Origin: Draconibacterium mangrovi
GTDB taxonomy: Bacteria; Bacteroidota; Bacteroidia; Bacteroidales; Prolixibacteraceae
Direction of reading: 5' to 3'
NCBI RefSeq assembly: GCF_010586825.1
Contig: NZ_JAAAGB010000004.1
Span: 391,565 to 455,564, forward strand
DNA: 64,000 nucleotides
Shown: piece by piece, positions 35,466 to 42,829 of the stretch
How the letters are laid out: each line of letters begins with the position of its first letter
How positions within the stretch are numbered: the first letter of the stretch is position 1
Notes under the pieces: generated by a model
The model's input: only the letters and a program-made list of their open reading frames with translations
The model's database searches: none
Told to the model about the DNA's origin: nothing
Translations under genes and position numbers: made by a program

Positions 35466-35553
35466 TCACGCAGATGGCGCAGATTTACGCAGAAAAAAAA
35501 AATCAACCATTTGGGTGAAAGAAAATCAGCGACAATTGGCGATATCTGCGTGA
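35466..35553. repeat. intergenic repeat with inverted ends (Bacteroidota CGCAGATTTACGCAG type)
   Basis: TCACGCAGAT (35466-35475) and ATCTGCGTGA (35544-35553) are perfect 10-bp inverted ends around a core with further CGCAGAT copies at 35478-35491 and an A-tract. Similar degenerate CGCAGATTTACGCAGA intergenic elements are widespread in Bacteroidota. It sits between the HMA-AraC gene and the permease gene. Confidence 0.6.
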
Positions 35554-35587
35554 GACAATAAATAAGGAGGAAAATAAATTTTGGATT

Positions 35588-36157
35588 TTATACCTCGTCA
35601 AGCGGTTTACGTTTATTTTCCTTTAGTTTTTTAAAGTGCGAAGGTGTTAATCCGGTAACCTTCTTGAACTGGTTCGAAAGGTGTTGTACACTGCTGTAAC
35701 CCAGCTGATAAGATATTTCATTCAAGGTGAGCTCATCATAAACGAGCAGCTCTTTAACTCTTTCGATTTTTTGATTAATGATGTATTTCTCGATCGTTAT
35801 TCCTTCCACCGAAGAAAACAATTTACTTAAGTATGAATAATCATATCCAACATCACCGGCAATTACTTCCGAGAAGTTAACCGGTTCTTTTTCTTCGTTT
35901 GAGTAATGAGTTTTTTCAATGATAACGGTTTTTATGCGGTCGATCAGCTGGCTTTTTTTATCGTCGATCAGTTCAAAACCATTGTCGTTTAGTACCGAGC
36001 GCACTTCCTCGGTTTGGTCTTTATCTAGATTTTCTGAAATAGCAACTTTACCCAATTCTATTGTTTCAACTTGTAAATCAAGTTTCTCAAGTTCTTCTTT
36101 CACCACTTTTATACAGCGGTTGCAAACCATATTCTTTATGTACAGAACTTGTTTCAT
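35588..36157 (-). CDS. AraC-family regulator with N-terminal HMA-like metal-binding domain
   Basis: 189 aa from the ATG at 36155-36157; the longer version would need a TTG seven codons upstream. Residues 1-70 form an HMA-like beta-alpha-beta unit with the metal loop KNMVCNRCIKVVKEEL (Cys12, Cys15), but the GMTC of classic HMA is replaced by MVC. Residues about 80-185 are an AraC DNA-binding domain: YDYSYLSKLFSSVEGITIEKYI and LTLNEISYQLGYSSVQHLSNQFKKVTGLTPSHF. It lies beside the metal island, so metal (Cu) sensing that controls it is a strong inference. Unlike typical AraC proteins it lacks a cupin. Confidence 0.85.
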   Translation of the reverse strand: MKQVLYIKNMVCNRCIKVVKEELEKLDLQVETIELGKVAISENLDKDQTEEVRSVLNDNGFELIDDKKSQLIDRIKTVIIEKTHYSNEEKEPVNFSEVIAGDVGYDYSYLSKLFSSVEGITIEKYIINQKIERVKELLVYDELTLNEISYQLGYSSVQHLSNQFKKVTGLTPSHFKKLKENKRKPLDEV

Positions 36158-36204
36158 TAAGTTGAATTTATGGCTCAAACGAAACGGGAATATTTTTGCT
36201 GCAA

Positions 36205-36690
36205 CTATTTAAACGATTGCTGCAGTGCCACCATTTTAATGGCAGTAACGGCAGCTTCGTCTCCTTTGTTGCCCAGTTTGCCTCCGGCACGGTCGAGCGC
36301 TTGTTGTTCGTTGTTGGTAGTTAGAACACCAAAAATAAACGGTTTGTTGTATTTCAGGTTCAAATCTTTTGTGCCTTGTGTTACGCCTTCGCAAATATAA
36401 TCGAAGTGGCGGGTATCGCCCTGAATAACACAACCCAGAAGAATTACAGCATCCACGTTATCCAGTTCTGCAAAATATTGTCCGCCCAATGGAAGCTCAA
36501 AAGTTCCGGGAACATATTTTACTGAAATGTTTTCGTCAGTTGCTCCGTGCTTTTTTAATGTATCAACGGCGCCGTTTGCCAATGCCGAGGTAATTTCCCA
36601 GTTCCACTCGGCTACTACAACGCCAAAACGCATGTTTTCTGCTGATGGTACCGAATTAATATCGTATGCTGATAAATCTTTTGTTGCCAT
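36205..36690 (-). CDS. ribH: 6,7-dimethyl-8-ribityllumazine synthase
   Basis: 161 aa, normal length. The enzyme condenses 5-amino-6-ribitylaminouracil with 3,4-dihydroxy-2-butanone-4-phosphate, the penultimate step of riboflavin synthesis. Visible are [17 protein letters not shown] (substrate loop), [16 protein letters not shown] near 65 and [22 protein letters not shown] with His near 94 as the catalytic base. Capsid-type RibH start is extended by about 20 residues. A TACTTTTG box at 36720-36727 precedes it; the HMA-AraC gene lies 47 bp downstream in the same direction. Confidence 0.96.
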   Translation of the reverse strand: MATKDLSAYDINSVPSAENMRFGVVVAEWNWEITSALANGAVDTLKKHGATDENISVKYVPGTFELPLGGQYFAELDNVDAVILLGCVIQGDTRHFDYICEGVTQGTKDLNLKYNKPFIFGVLTTNNEQQALDRAGGKLGNKGDEAAVTAIKMVALQQSFK

Positions 36691-36719
36691 AATTCTGTGT
36701 TTTTGTATTGCTGATAAAG

Positions 36720-36727
36720 CAAAAGTA
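36720..36727 (-). promoter_or_regulatory. ribH: -7 box (TACTTTTG) of ribH
   Basis: Minus-strand TACTTTTG 29 nt before the ribH ATG. It follows the terminator of the upstream TPR gene, so ribH is transcribed independently. Confidence 0.5.
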
Positions 36728-36741
36728 ATGTTTATATAAAC

Positions 36742-36766
36742 AAAAAACCCCTCCGAAGAGGGGTTT
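36742..36766 (-). terminator. intrinsic terminator of the TPR gene
   Basis: AAACCCCTC (36745-36753) and GAGGGGTTT (36758-36766) enclose a CGAA tetraloop; on the minus strand a TTTTTT run follows. Confidence 0.9.
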
Positions 36767-36787
36767 AACTATCGTTTGAATTCTTTT

Positions 36788-37474
36788 TTAATTCAATTTT
36801 GTTTTGATGCGGGCAATGTAACGGTCGGCATTTGTACCTTCTGAAGATTGCGGATATTCCGCTTTAATATCTTCGTACAACGCCAGTGCATCTTCCAGTT
36901 CGTCCATCGATTCGAGCAAATTAGCTGCTTTCATCATATAAACCGGAGTGGTTAATTCGTTATCGCTAACTGAATATGCTTTTTTGTATTGTTTCAACGC
37001 GCTGTCGGTCTCACCTAATTCAAGGTAAGCATCGCCTTTTGCACCTTCGGCAACGGGAGCCAGCAACAAATCGTCAGTTTCAAAATCATTTAAATAATCC
37101 AATGCATTTTCGTACTCACCAAGGTACAGGTACGAAATACCAGTGTAGTATTTTGCACGGTTAGCCGATTTCGTCATTCCGTAATCGTCAATAATATCAA
37201 GGAAACCCAGGTAGTTACCATCGCCGTTGATAGCCAGATTAAACGAATCTTTTTCGAAATAATTCTCGGCCATAAACATTTGCGATATCGCTTCGTCCTC
37301 TTTTGGTTGTACATAAAATTTGTTAAAACCAAGATAAGCTGCAACAACTATGATAATTCCACCAATTACGTAGCTGATGATCTTCGAATTATCTTCAACA
37401 AATTGTTCCGTTTTTGTTAACGCACTTTCAAGTTCCTGTAAATTATCGGCTTGCTCTACATTCTTCTTTGCCAT
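36788..37474 (-). CDS. membrane-anchored TPR protein (YfgM/BamD-like plan)
   Basis: 228 aa from the ATG at 37472-37474; the TTG five codons upstream is unnecessary. A short cytosolic part with a helix (ESALTKTEQFVEDN) is followed by a single membrane helix IISYVIGGIIIVVAAYLGF and a periplasmic TPR array (ENYFEKDSFNLAINGD, YTGISYLYLGEYENALDYLND, GDAYLELGETDSALKQYKKAY, AANLLESMDELEDALALYEDI). The topology resembles YfgM, a translocon-associated chaperone partner. Specific role unproven. A TATTTTTG box lies at 37500-37507. Confidence 0.88.
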   Translation of the reverse strand: MAKKNVEQADNLQELESALTKTEQFVEDNSKIISYVIGGIIIVVAAYLGFNKFYVQPKEDEAISQMFMAENYFEKDSFNLAINGDGNYLGFLDIIDDYGMTKSANRAKYYTGISYLYLGEYENALDYLNDFETDDLLLAPVAEGAKGDAYLELGETDSALKQYKKAYSVSDNELTTPVYMMKAANLLESMDELEDALALYEDIKAEYPQSSEGTNADRYIARIKTKLN

Positions 37475-37499
37475 TTGTCTCTTTTTCAAAATTGTGCCG

Positions 37500-37507
37500 C
37501 AAAAATA
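37500..37507 (-). promoter_or_regulatory. -7 box (TATTTTTG) of the TPR gene
   Basis: Minus-strand TATTTTTG 25 nt before the ATG, giving a short leader. It is divergent to the recF promoter. Confidence 0.5.
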
Positions 37508-37621
37508 GCTTTTTTTTCAAAACAGCTAAACCAATGCTTGTTTTATTTTCCAGAATAATCAACATAGTAGTGTTATTAAGTCCTTTTTGTCAACATTTCG
37601 GAAATGTGCAGGCTTTTTATT

Positions 37622-37629
37622 TAGTTTTG
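37622..37629 (+). promoter_or_regulatory. recF: -7 box (TAGTTTTG) of recF
   Basis: TAGTTTTG predicts a start near 37636, 20 nt before the recF ATG at 37656. This supports the shorter recF start, since the upstream in-frame codons at 37587-37655 would be untranscribed. Confidence 0.5.
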
Positions 37630-37655
37630 TACGAACGAATACAAAGAAACAGATA

Positions 37656-38762
37656 ATGCATATTGAAGAGATTTCAATTGTAAATTTTAAAAATATTCTG
37701 GAGGTAAAGGCTGAATTTTCGCCCAAACTGAATTGTTTTATCGGGAAGAACGGTGCCGGGAAAACCAACATGCTCGACGCTATTTATTACCTGTCGTTTT
37801 GTAAGAGCTTTTTTAATGCTACCGATCAGCTGAATATAAATCACGAGGAGAGTTTTTTTATGCTGAACGGTAATTACAGTAGAATGGAATCGAAAGAAAC
37901 TATTAATTGTGGTTTGCAAAAAGGGCAGAAGAAGCAGTTTAAACGCAATACAAAGGTTTATAAAAAGCTCCAGGAACACATTGGTTTGTTGCCTTTGGTG
38001 ATGATAACCCCGTCGGATGTAAACCTGATTTTAGGTGGCAGCGACGAGCGCCGCAAATTTATGGATGGTGTAATTTCGCAATACAACCAAACTTACCTCG
38101 ACGATCTGTTAAAATACAACCGGGCACTGATGCAGCGGAATAATCTGCTGAAACAATTCGCCAGCGATCGTTATTTCGACGAAGAGTTGCTGGGTATTTG
38201 GGATGATCAGTTGGTGGAGTACGGAACACGCATCCAAGAAGAACGGACACGTTTTGTTGAAAAGCTGATTCCGGTTTTTCAACGATACTATAATTATATA
38301 TCGGGAGGAAACGAAGTGGTGGAGTTGGTGCATCAGTCGGATTTGTATGAATCGGATCTTGCAACAATGCTAAAAGCGTCATTACATAAAGATCGGGCGG
38401 TGCAGTACACCACCGTTGGAATTCATAAAGACGATCTGTTATTAAATATTGGTGAATACCCAATAAAAAAATTGGGATCGCAAGGGCAGAAAAAAACCTA
38501 CCTCGTAGCACTGAAACTGGCACAATTCGAGTTCATAAAAGAGATTTCGGGCATAAATCCCATTCTTTTACTGGACGATATTTTTGATAAACTGGATCAG
38601 TACCGGGTAGAGCAAATTGTTACTGCTGTAGCGGGCGAACAGTTCGGTCAGATATTTCTGACAGATACCAATCGCGAGCATCTCGACACCATAATTAAAA
38701 AGATGGATGCCGATTATCGTATTTTTAAAGTAGAAAACGGAAAAGTAGAACTGGCAAAATGA
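37656..38762 (+). CDS. recF: DNA replication/repair ATPase RecF
   Basis: 368 aa from ATG 37656. Begins MHIEEISIVNFKNILEVKAEF, the RecF head, then Walker A IGKNGAGKTNMLDAIYYLSF (about 30-50), signature LGSQGQKKTYLVALKLAQ near 272 and Walker B PILLLDDIFDKLD near 310. RecF loads RecA at gaps in DNA with RecO/R. The stop overlaps the ATG of the dciA-like gene (ATGA), a conserved pairing. The 5' extension in the same frame is rejected because it precedes the predicted transcription start. Confidence 0.96.
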   Translation: MHIEEISIVNFKNILEVKAEFSPKLNCFIGKNGAGKTNMLDAIYYLSFCKSFFNATDQLNINHEESFFMLNGNYSRMESKETINCGLQKGQKKQFKRNTKVYKKLQEHIGLLPLVMITPSDVNLILGGSDERRKFMDGVISQYNQTYLDDLLKYNRALMQRNNLLKQFASDRYFDEELLGIWDDQLVEYGTRIQEERTRFVEKLIPVFQRYYNYISGGNEVVELVHQSDLYESDLATMLKASLHKDRAVQYTTVGIHKDDLLLNIGEYPIKKLGSQGQKKTYLVALKLAQFEFIKEISGINPILLLDDIFDKLDQYRVEQIVTAVAGEQFGQIFLTDTNREHLDTIIKKMDADYRIFKVENGKVELAK

Positions 38763-39049
38763 GACGAAGCAATACACAATCGTTAAGCGAGGTTTTAAAA
38801 CAGTATATCCAGGAAAACCGCATTGAACGGAAATTGAAAGAAGTGGATATTGTGCAGGGCTGGGAAAACCTGCTTGGAAAAACTATTGCTCGTTACACCC
38901 GAAATATTTATATCCAAAACCGGATTTTATACGTGGAAATAACTTCTTCGGTGGTAAAGAACGAATTGTTTTTAATGCGCGAAGAAATTTGCCGGCGCAT
39001 TAACCAGAATGCAGGAGAGGAGATGATTACCCGAATTGTTTTTAAGTAA
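38759..39049 (+). CDS. DciA-like DUF721 protein
   Basis: 96 aa: SLSEVLKQYIQENRIERKLKEVDIVQGWENLLGKTIARYTRNIYIQNRILYVEITSSVVKNEL is the DUF721 core, including the W-x-x-x-x-G and YV-E-x-x-S-x-x-x-x-x-EL features. In bacteria lacking DnaC/DnaI, DciA loads the replicative helicase DnaB; Bacteroidota use it. Overlaps recF by 4 nt, which suits a replication role. The following 69 bp are low-complexity intergenic text. Confidence 0.85.
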   Translation: MRRSNTQSLSEVLKQYIQENRIERKLKEVDIVQGWENLLGKTIARYTRNIYIQNRILYVEITSSVVKNELFLMREEICRRINQNAGEEMITRIVFK

Positions 39050-39118
39050 GTGCTCGATTCTGGATACTGGATGCTTGATCCTTGATTCTGAATCCTCAAA
39101 ATCTGAAACTAAATAAAA

Positions 39119-40015
39119 ATGAACATAGACGAATTAAACGAAAAATTTGGCATTGAAGGCGAAGTTGGTTTTATGGAACTTGACGGCGATCTGCCTTTTA
39201 TAACCATAACAAATAAATATGCCGAAGCCGATATTTGCCTGTATGGCGCACAAATAACCGGTTTCAGACCAATGCGAACTACCGATGTTTTGTGGATGAG
39301 TCCGTACAGCGTTTTCGAAAAAGGCAAAGCAATTCGTGGTGGTATTCCGGTTTGTTTTCCGTGGTTTGGCCCGCATGCAAGTGATTCTACTTTGCCGCAA
39401 CACGGTTTTGCCCGTACATCGATGTGGGAAGTTACCGAAGTGGAGACATTGGAAAAAGGGGAGACTTACGTTTCCATGCAGTTAAAATCGTCGGAAGAAA
39501 CTAAAGCTTACTGGCCTCATGATTTTCTTGCTGAATTGATTTTTGTGATTGGCGATTCATTGTCGGTTACATTAAAGGTGACAAATCCTTCCGACTCGGC
39601 TATTTCGTACACATCGGCATTGCACACTTATTTTAATTTATCGGCTGTTGAAAACATAAAAATTGCCGGACTGGCAAATACGCATTATGAAAACCAGCTG
39701 GACGGCAATCGTTATATTCAGGAGGAAGAATTGCTGGAAGTGTCGGAAGCTATAACAAGGCATTATTTTGATACGGAAACTGATTGTATCATTCACGATC
39801 CGTATTTCAAACGCGACATCCGCATTGCCAAAGAGGGCAGTAAATGTTCAACGGTGTGGAATCCCGGTGCTGAAGCATGCGAACAAATGAGTGACATGCC
39901 CAACGACGGATATGAAACTTTTGTGTGCCTCGAAACGGTGAACAAGATAAACGATCAGATTGCTCTGGCTCCGGGGGAATCGCACAAAACTACAGCGGTA
40001 ATTAGTGTTGAATAA
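39119..40015 (+). CDS. D-hexose-6-phosphate mutarotase (aldose-1-epimerase family)
   Basis: 298 aa. Core motifs: YGAQITGFRPMRTTDVLWMSP, RGGIPVCFPWFGPH near 80, PQHGFARTSMWEV near 95 (His of the active site) and SALHTYFNLSAVENIKIAGL near 170 with the second His, plus Glu near 270 in CLETVN. The YeaD-like enzyme interconverts alpha and beta glucose-6-phosphate anomers. It follows the recF-dciA pair without evident coupling. The neighbouring ndk is convergent. Confidence 0.92.
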   Translation: MNIDELNEKFGIEGEVGFMELDGDLPFITITNKYAEADICLYGAQITGFRPMRTTDVLWMSPYSVFEKGKAIRGGIPVCFPWFGPHASDSTLPQHGFARTSMWEVTEVETLEKGETYVSMQLKSSEETKAYWPHDFLAELIFVIGDSLSVTLKVTNPSDSAISYTSALHTYFNLSAVENIKIAGLANTHYENQLDGNRYIQEEELLEVSEAITRHYFDTETDCIIHDPYFKRDIRIAKEGSKCSTVWNPGAEACEQMSDMPNDGYETFVCLETVNKINDQIALAPGESHKTTAVISVE

Positions 40016-40023
40016 AAGAAACA

Positions 40024-40072
40024 AATCAAGGGTTGAAAACATTAATCAGGAATTAAGCTTCAGCCCTTGATT
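40024..40072. terminator. hairpin between convergent mutarotase and ndk genes
   Basis: AATCAAGGGTTGAA (40024-40037) pairs with TTCAGCCCTTGATT (40059-40072) with one G-U pair. The loop is 21 nt. T-runs are poor, so it is a probable but weak bidirectional terminator. Confidence 0.5.
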
Positions 40073-40084
40073 CGTATATGTGAC

Positions 40085-40516
40085 TTATTCGTAATCATAA
40101 AAACGTTCGAAAGTAGAAAAGAAAAAGTCGGCTTCACGGGTTGCGTTTTCGTCGCTGTCGGCACCATGAACCGCATTTTCGGTAACACTGCAGGCAAACA
40201 ACTTGCGAACGGTGCCTTCTGCTGCATTTTCAGGATTGGTCGCTCCAATTAGTTTGCGAAAATCTTCAATGGCATTTTCTTTTTCTAAAATGGCAGCAAT
40301 TATTGGCCCCGAGCTCATAAACTTAACCAGGTTATCGTAAAAGGGTTTTCCTTTGTGAACTTCGTAAAAGGCACCGGCTTGTGTTGTGGACATGCGCGTG
40401 AGTTTCATTGCACGAATTTTAAAACCGGCATCGTTTATCATTTTTAAAATTGCGCCCTCGTAGTTTTTTCTCACCGCACCGGGCTTAATCATTGTAAAGG
40501 TTCTGTTACCAGCCAT
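40085..40516 (-). CDS. ndk: nucleoside-diphosphate kinase
   Basis: 143 aa, standard length. The phosphate-accepting His117 lies in [15 protein letters not shown], the classic N-x-x-H-G-S/A-D-S motif; the N-terminus [18 protein letters not shown] and [21 protein letters not shown] are typical. It transfers the terminal phosphate from ATP to other NDPs. Convergent with the mutarotase gene. Confidence 0.98.
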   Translation of the reverse strand: MAGNRTFTMIKPGAVRKNYEGAILKMINDAGFKIRAMKLTRMSTTQAGAFYEVHKGKPFYDNLVKFMSSGPIIAAILEKENAIEDFRKLIGATNPENAAEGTVRKLFACSVTENAVHGADSDENATREADFFFSTFERFYDYE

Positions 40517-40633
40517 TTTAAAAGTTTTAGTAGTTATTGTCTGTTTATTGGTTCAAGCCATTAATAAAAGCTTGTCATTTACAATATTAACAAAATTTGG
40601 GTTATTAGCGTTTTCAGGCGAGGTAAGATTTTT

Positions 40634-40641
40634 TATCTTTG
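40634..40641 (+). promoter_or_regulatory. -7 box (TATCTTTG) of the DHH phosphoesterase gene
   Basis: TATCTTTG predicts a transcript start near 40648, only 7 to 16 nt before the candidate TTG start codons at 40655 and 40664. The mRNA is therefore short-leader or nearly leaderless. Confidence 0.55.
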
Positions 40642-40654
40642 CCAATTCTAATTT

Positions 40655-41695
40655 TTGCGAATTTTGAAAAATACTGACATAGAGATTATTACATCGATTA
40701 AGGCATTACTCGCCACTTCGAAAAAGAAGCTGGTAATTATTCCGCATGAAAATCCGGATGGCGATGCTATTGGTTCGGCGCTGGGACTCGGGCAGGTACT
40801 TGCCGATTTTGGGCACGAGGTTAAAGTGCTGTCGGCAAACGACTATCCCGTGTTTTTGAAATGGTTTTCTGCAGATGTTCCGGTGCTTATTTACGATAAA
40901 GACAAAAAGAAAGCAAAAAGCTGGCTGAAACAGGCCGATGCGATGATCTGTGTGGATTTTAACGAAGCCTCGCGTGCCGGGAAACTGGAAAAGAAAATTC
41001 TTGAATTTGAGCATAAAAAGGTATTGATCGATCATCATCCGTACCCCACACAGTTTTGCGATTTTATGGTTTCCGAAACTTCGTACAGTTCAACTTGCGA
41101 ACTGGTTTTTGATGTGTTAACTGAAACAGGTTTCAGCTCGTATTTCTCGAAAAAAGCAGCAGAGGCACTTTACACCGGCATTTTGACTGACACAGGTGGT
41201 TTTAGCCACAATATTTCAAAAAATACTTTTAAGGTGGTTTCGGAATTGTTGAACCACGATATTGAAACGGATAAAATACAGTCGGCAGTATTTCATAATT
41301 TTACAGCTGACCGGATGAAATTACTCGGATTCTGCCTGAACGATAAAATGCAGGTTTTTCCCGAGTACAGAGCCGCAGTGATCAGTATTAGTAAAGAAGA
41401 ATTAAAACGGTTTAATTTTCAGCCCGGCGATACCGAAGGGTTTGTTAATTATCCGTTATCGATAAAAAATATTGTTTTCAGCGCCTTGTTTATCGAAAAA
41501 GATGAATATGTAAAAGCATCTTTTCGCTCAAAAGGAAATTTTCCGGCCAACGAATTTTCATCGAGCCATTTCAATGGTGGCGGGCATTTGAATGCAGCCG
41601 GAGGTGAGTCGGAACTAAATTTTGAAAAAACTTTATTAAAGTTCACGCAACTTTTACCAGAGTATAAGCATCAGTTGTTGGAAACAACTATTTAA
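40655..41695 (+). CDS. DHH-family phosphoesterase (NrnA-like)
   Basis: 346 aa from a TTG at 40655; a second TTG at 40664 (343 aa) is equally possible and no ATG precedes the first motif. Motifs: VIIPHENPDGDAIGSALGLG near 30 (DxD of motif I), CVDFNEASRAG near 95, LIDHHPYP near 125 (DHH) and YTGILTDTGGFSHN near 175. The C-terminal DHHA1 domain ends with HFNGGGHLNAAGGES near 315. These proteins hydrolyse short oligoribonucleotides (nanoRNase) or cyclic-dinucleotide products. It precedes two lipoprotein genes. Confidence 0.92.
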   Translation: MRILKNTDIEIITSIKALLATSKKKLVIIPHENPDGDAIGSALGLGQVLADFGHEVKVLSANDYPVFLKWFSADVPVLIYDKDKKKAKSWLKQADAMICVDFNEASRAGKLEKKILEFEHKKVLIDHHPYPTQFCDFMVSETSYSSTCELVFDVLTETGFSSYFSKKAAEALYTGILTDTGGFSHNISKNTFKVVSELLNHDIETDKIQSAVFHNFTADRMKLLGFCLNDKMQVFPEYRAAVISISKEELKRFNFQPGDTEGFVNYPLSIKNIVFSALFIEKDEYVKASFRSKGNFPANEFSSSHFNGGGHLNAAGGESELNFEKTLLKFTQLLPEYKHQLLETTI

Positions 41696-41698
41696 AAA

Positions 41699-42208
41699 AT
41701 GTTAAAAATGAAAATGAGATTAGTTACAAGATTATTATTGGCGATTATTATCGGAGTTGCAGTGGCGTCGTGTATTGAAGAGTCTGAACCATATATTCCG
41801 CCAACAAAAGCTGAAGAGGACGCATTGTTAGCAGAGTATCTTGATACCCTGACCAACAGAGGGCTGGATATTGATACAACAGCAATGGGTGTTTATTACA
41901 TCATCGATTCGATCGGAAACGGCACTTTCCCTCAGGACGGAGATACCTGTGTGGTAAAATATTCGGGCAGGTTTATCGATGGTAGTGTATTTGATTCGAC
42001 CGGGGATAATACCTGGGAGTATGTATTAGGTGCAGAGGGATTAATTGACGGATGGAATGACGCAACACGTTTTATTGATGAAGAAGGTTCTGCATTTTTG
42101 ATAATTCCATCAGAACTTGGCTATGGAGCAACCGGTGCCGGCACTATTCCGCCAAATACTACGATAGTTTTTTTAGTAGATATGGTAGAAATCAAACCAC
42201 ATCATTAA
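41699..42208 (+). CDS. FKBP-type peptidyl-prolyl isomerase lipoprotein
   Basis: 169 aa. Lipobox GVAVASC (Cys near 25) then FKBP domain: YYIIDSIGNGTFPQDGDTCVVKYSGRFIDGSVFDST, ELGYGATGAGTIPPNTTIVFLVDMVEI; the FKBP pocket residues Y-F/G-F-D-S and Y-G-x-x-G are present. It starts 3 nt after the DHH stop. Likely a periplasmic or outer-membrane foldase. A related second FKBP follows after 64 bp. GldI/FKBP lipoproteins are common in gliding bacteria, but no gliding genes are seen here. Confidence 0.9.
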   Translation: MLKMKMRLVTRLLLAIIIGVAVASCIEESEPYIPPTKAEEDALLAEYLDTLTNRGLDIDTTAMGVYYIIDSIGNGTFPQDGDTCVVKYSGRFIDGSVFDSTGDNTWEYVLGAEGLIDGWNDATRFIDEEGSAFLIIPSELGYGATGAGTIPPNTTIVFLVDMVEIKPHH

Positions 42209-42272
42209 ATTTGCACCAAATTACAAGTTGAACGACACTGTTTTTAAACAATAGAAAATAATTAAAGATCAG

Positions 42273-42809
42273 ATGAAGAAAACATTATCATATATTTTAT
42301 TGATGTTAGGGGCCGTTGCCTTTTTTGCCTGTAACGACGGAATTGATTACCAAAAAATGAGGGATAATGAATTAGCGTTATTGGATGATTACCTGGCAAT
42401 TACTCACCCGGGAGCGGAAGCTACTGCCTCTGGTCTTTATTATTTTAATGAGCCCGGTACCGGCGAAGGTGACACTATAAAAGTTGGCGACCGTGTTCAA
42501 TTGTATTATGCTACCTGGTCGTTAGTTGAAGGACCGGATAGTTTATTGGTTGATGAAACAAACGGTTATCTGGACGGGCACAGGTACGATCCTTATGAGG
42601 TTACTGTTGGTACCGGAGGGTCGATTAAGGGGCTCGAAGAAGGTTTAACCTATATGCAGCCCGGAACAAGATCGCGCCTGGTGATCAACTCTGAATTGGC
42701 TTATGGTCAGCAAGGTTCAGGGTATTCTATCGGAGCTTTTCAAACGGTTTTAATGGAGATAGAAATTTACAAGGTCATTCCTTTTGAAATTTCTTCCAAC
42801 GAAGAATAA
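42273..42809 (+). CDS. FKBP-type lipoprotein, divergent paralogue
   Basis: 178 aa. Lipobox AVAFFAC then a shortened FKBP fold: GLYYFNEPGTGEGDTIKVGDRVQLYYATWSL, a central loop with EVTVGTGGSIKGLEEGLTYMQPGTRSRLVINSELAYGQQGSG. The strands after YATWSL lack the usual FDSS; the enzymatic pocket appears altered, so isomerase activity is uncertain. It forms a unit with the preceding FKBP gene and a membrane-Nudix gene starting 20 bp later. Confidence 0.85.
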   Translation: MKKTLSYILLMLGAVAFFACNDGIDYQKMRDNELALLDDYLAITHPGAEATASGLYYFNEPGTGEGDTIKVGDRVQLYYATWSLVEGPDSLLVDETNGYLDGHRYDPYEVTVGTGGSIKGLEEGLTYMQPGTRSRLVINSELAYGQQGSGYSIGAFQTVLMEIEIYKVIPFEISSNEE

Positions 42810-42829
42810 TCCATTGCTCTTTGTTTGCT

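Noticed and set aside
34118..35506. In-frame N-terminal extension of the Cu/Zn permease to 35506
   Set aside because: The extra 43 codons run through the 35466-35553 repeat and are low-quality protein; the ATG at 35377 starts the expected permease.
37587..37655. Longer recF start in the same frame
   Set aside because: The predicted promoter TAGTTTTG (37622-37629) lies inside it, so it would not be translated.
39050..39118. Repeated TGGATACTGGAT/GATTCTGAATCC text as a functional repeat or attachment site
   Set aside because: It is short, imperfect and resembles ordinary low-complexity intergenic sequence; no second copy nearby supports mobility.
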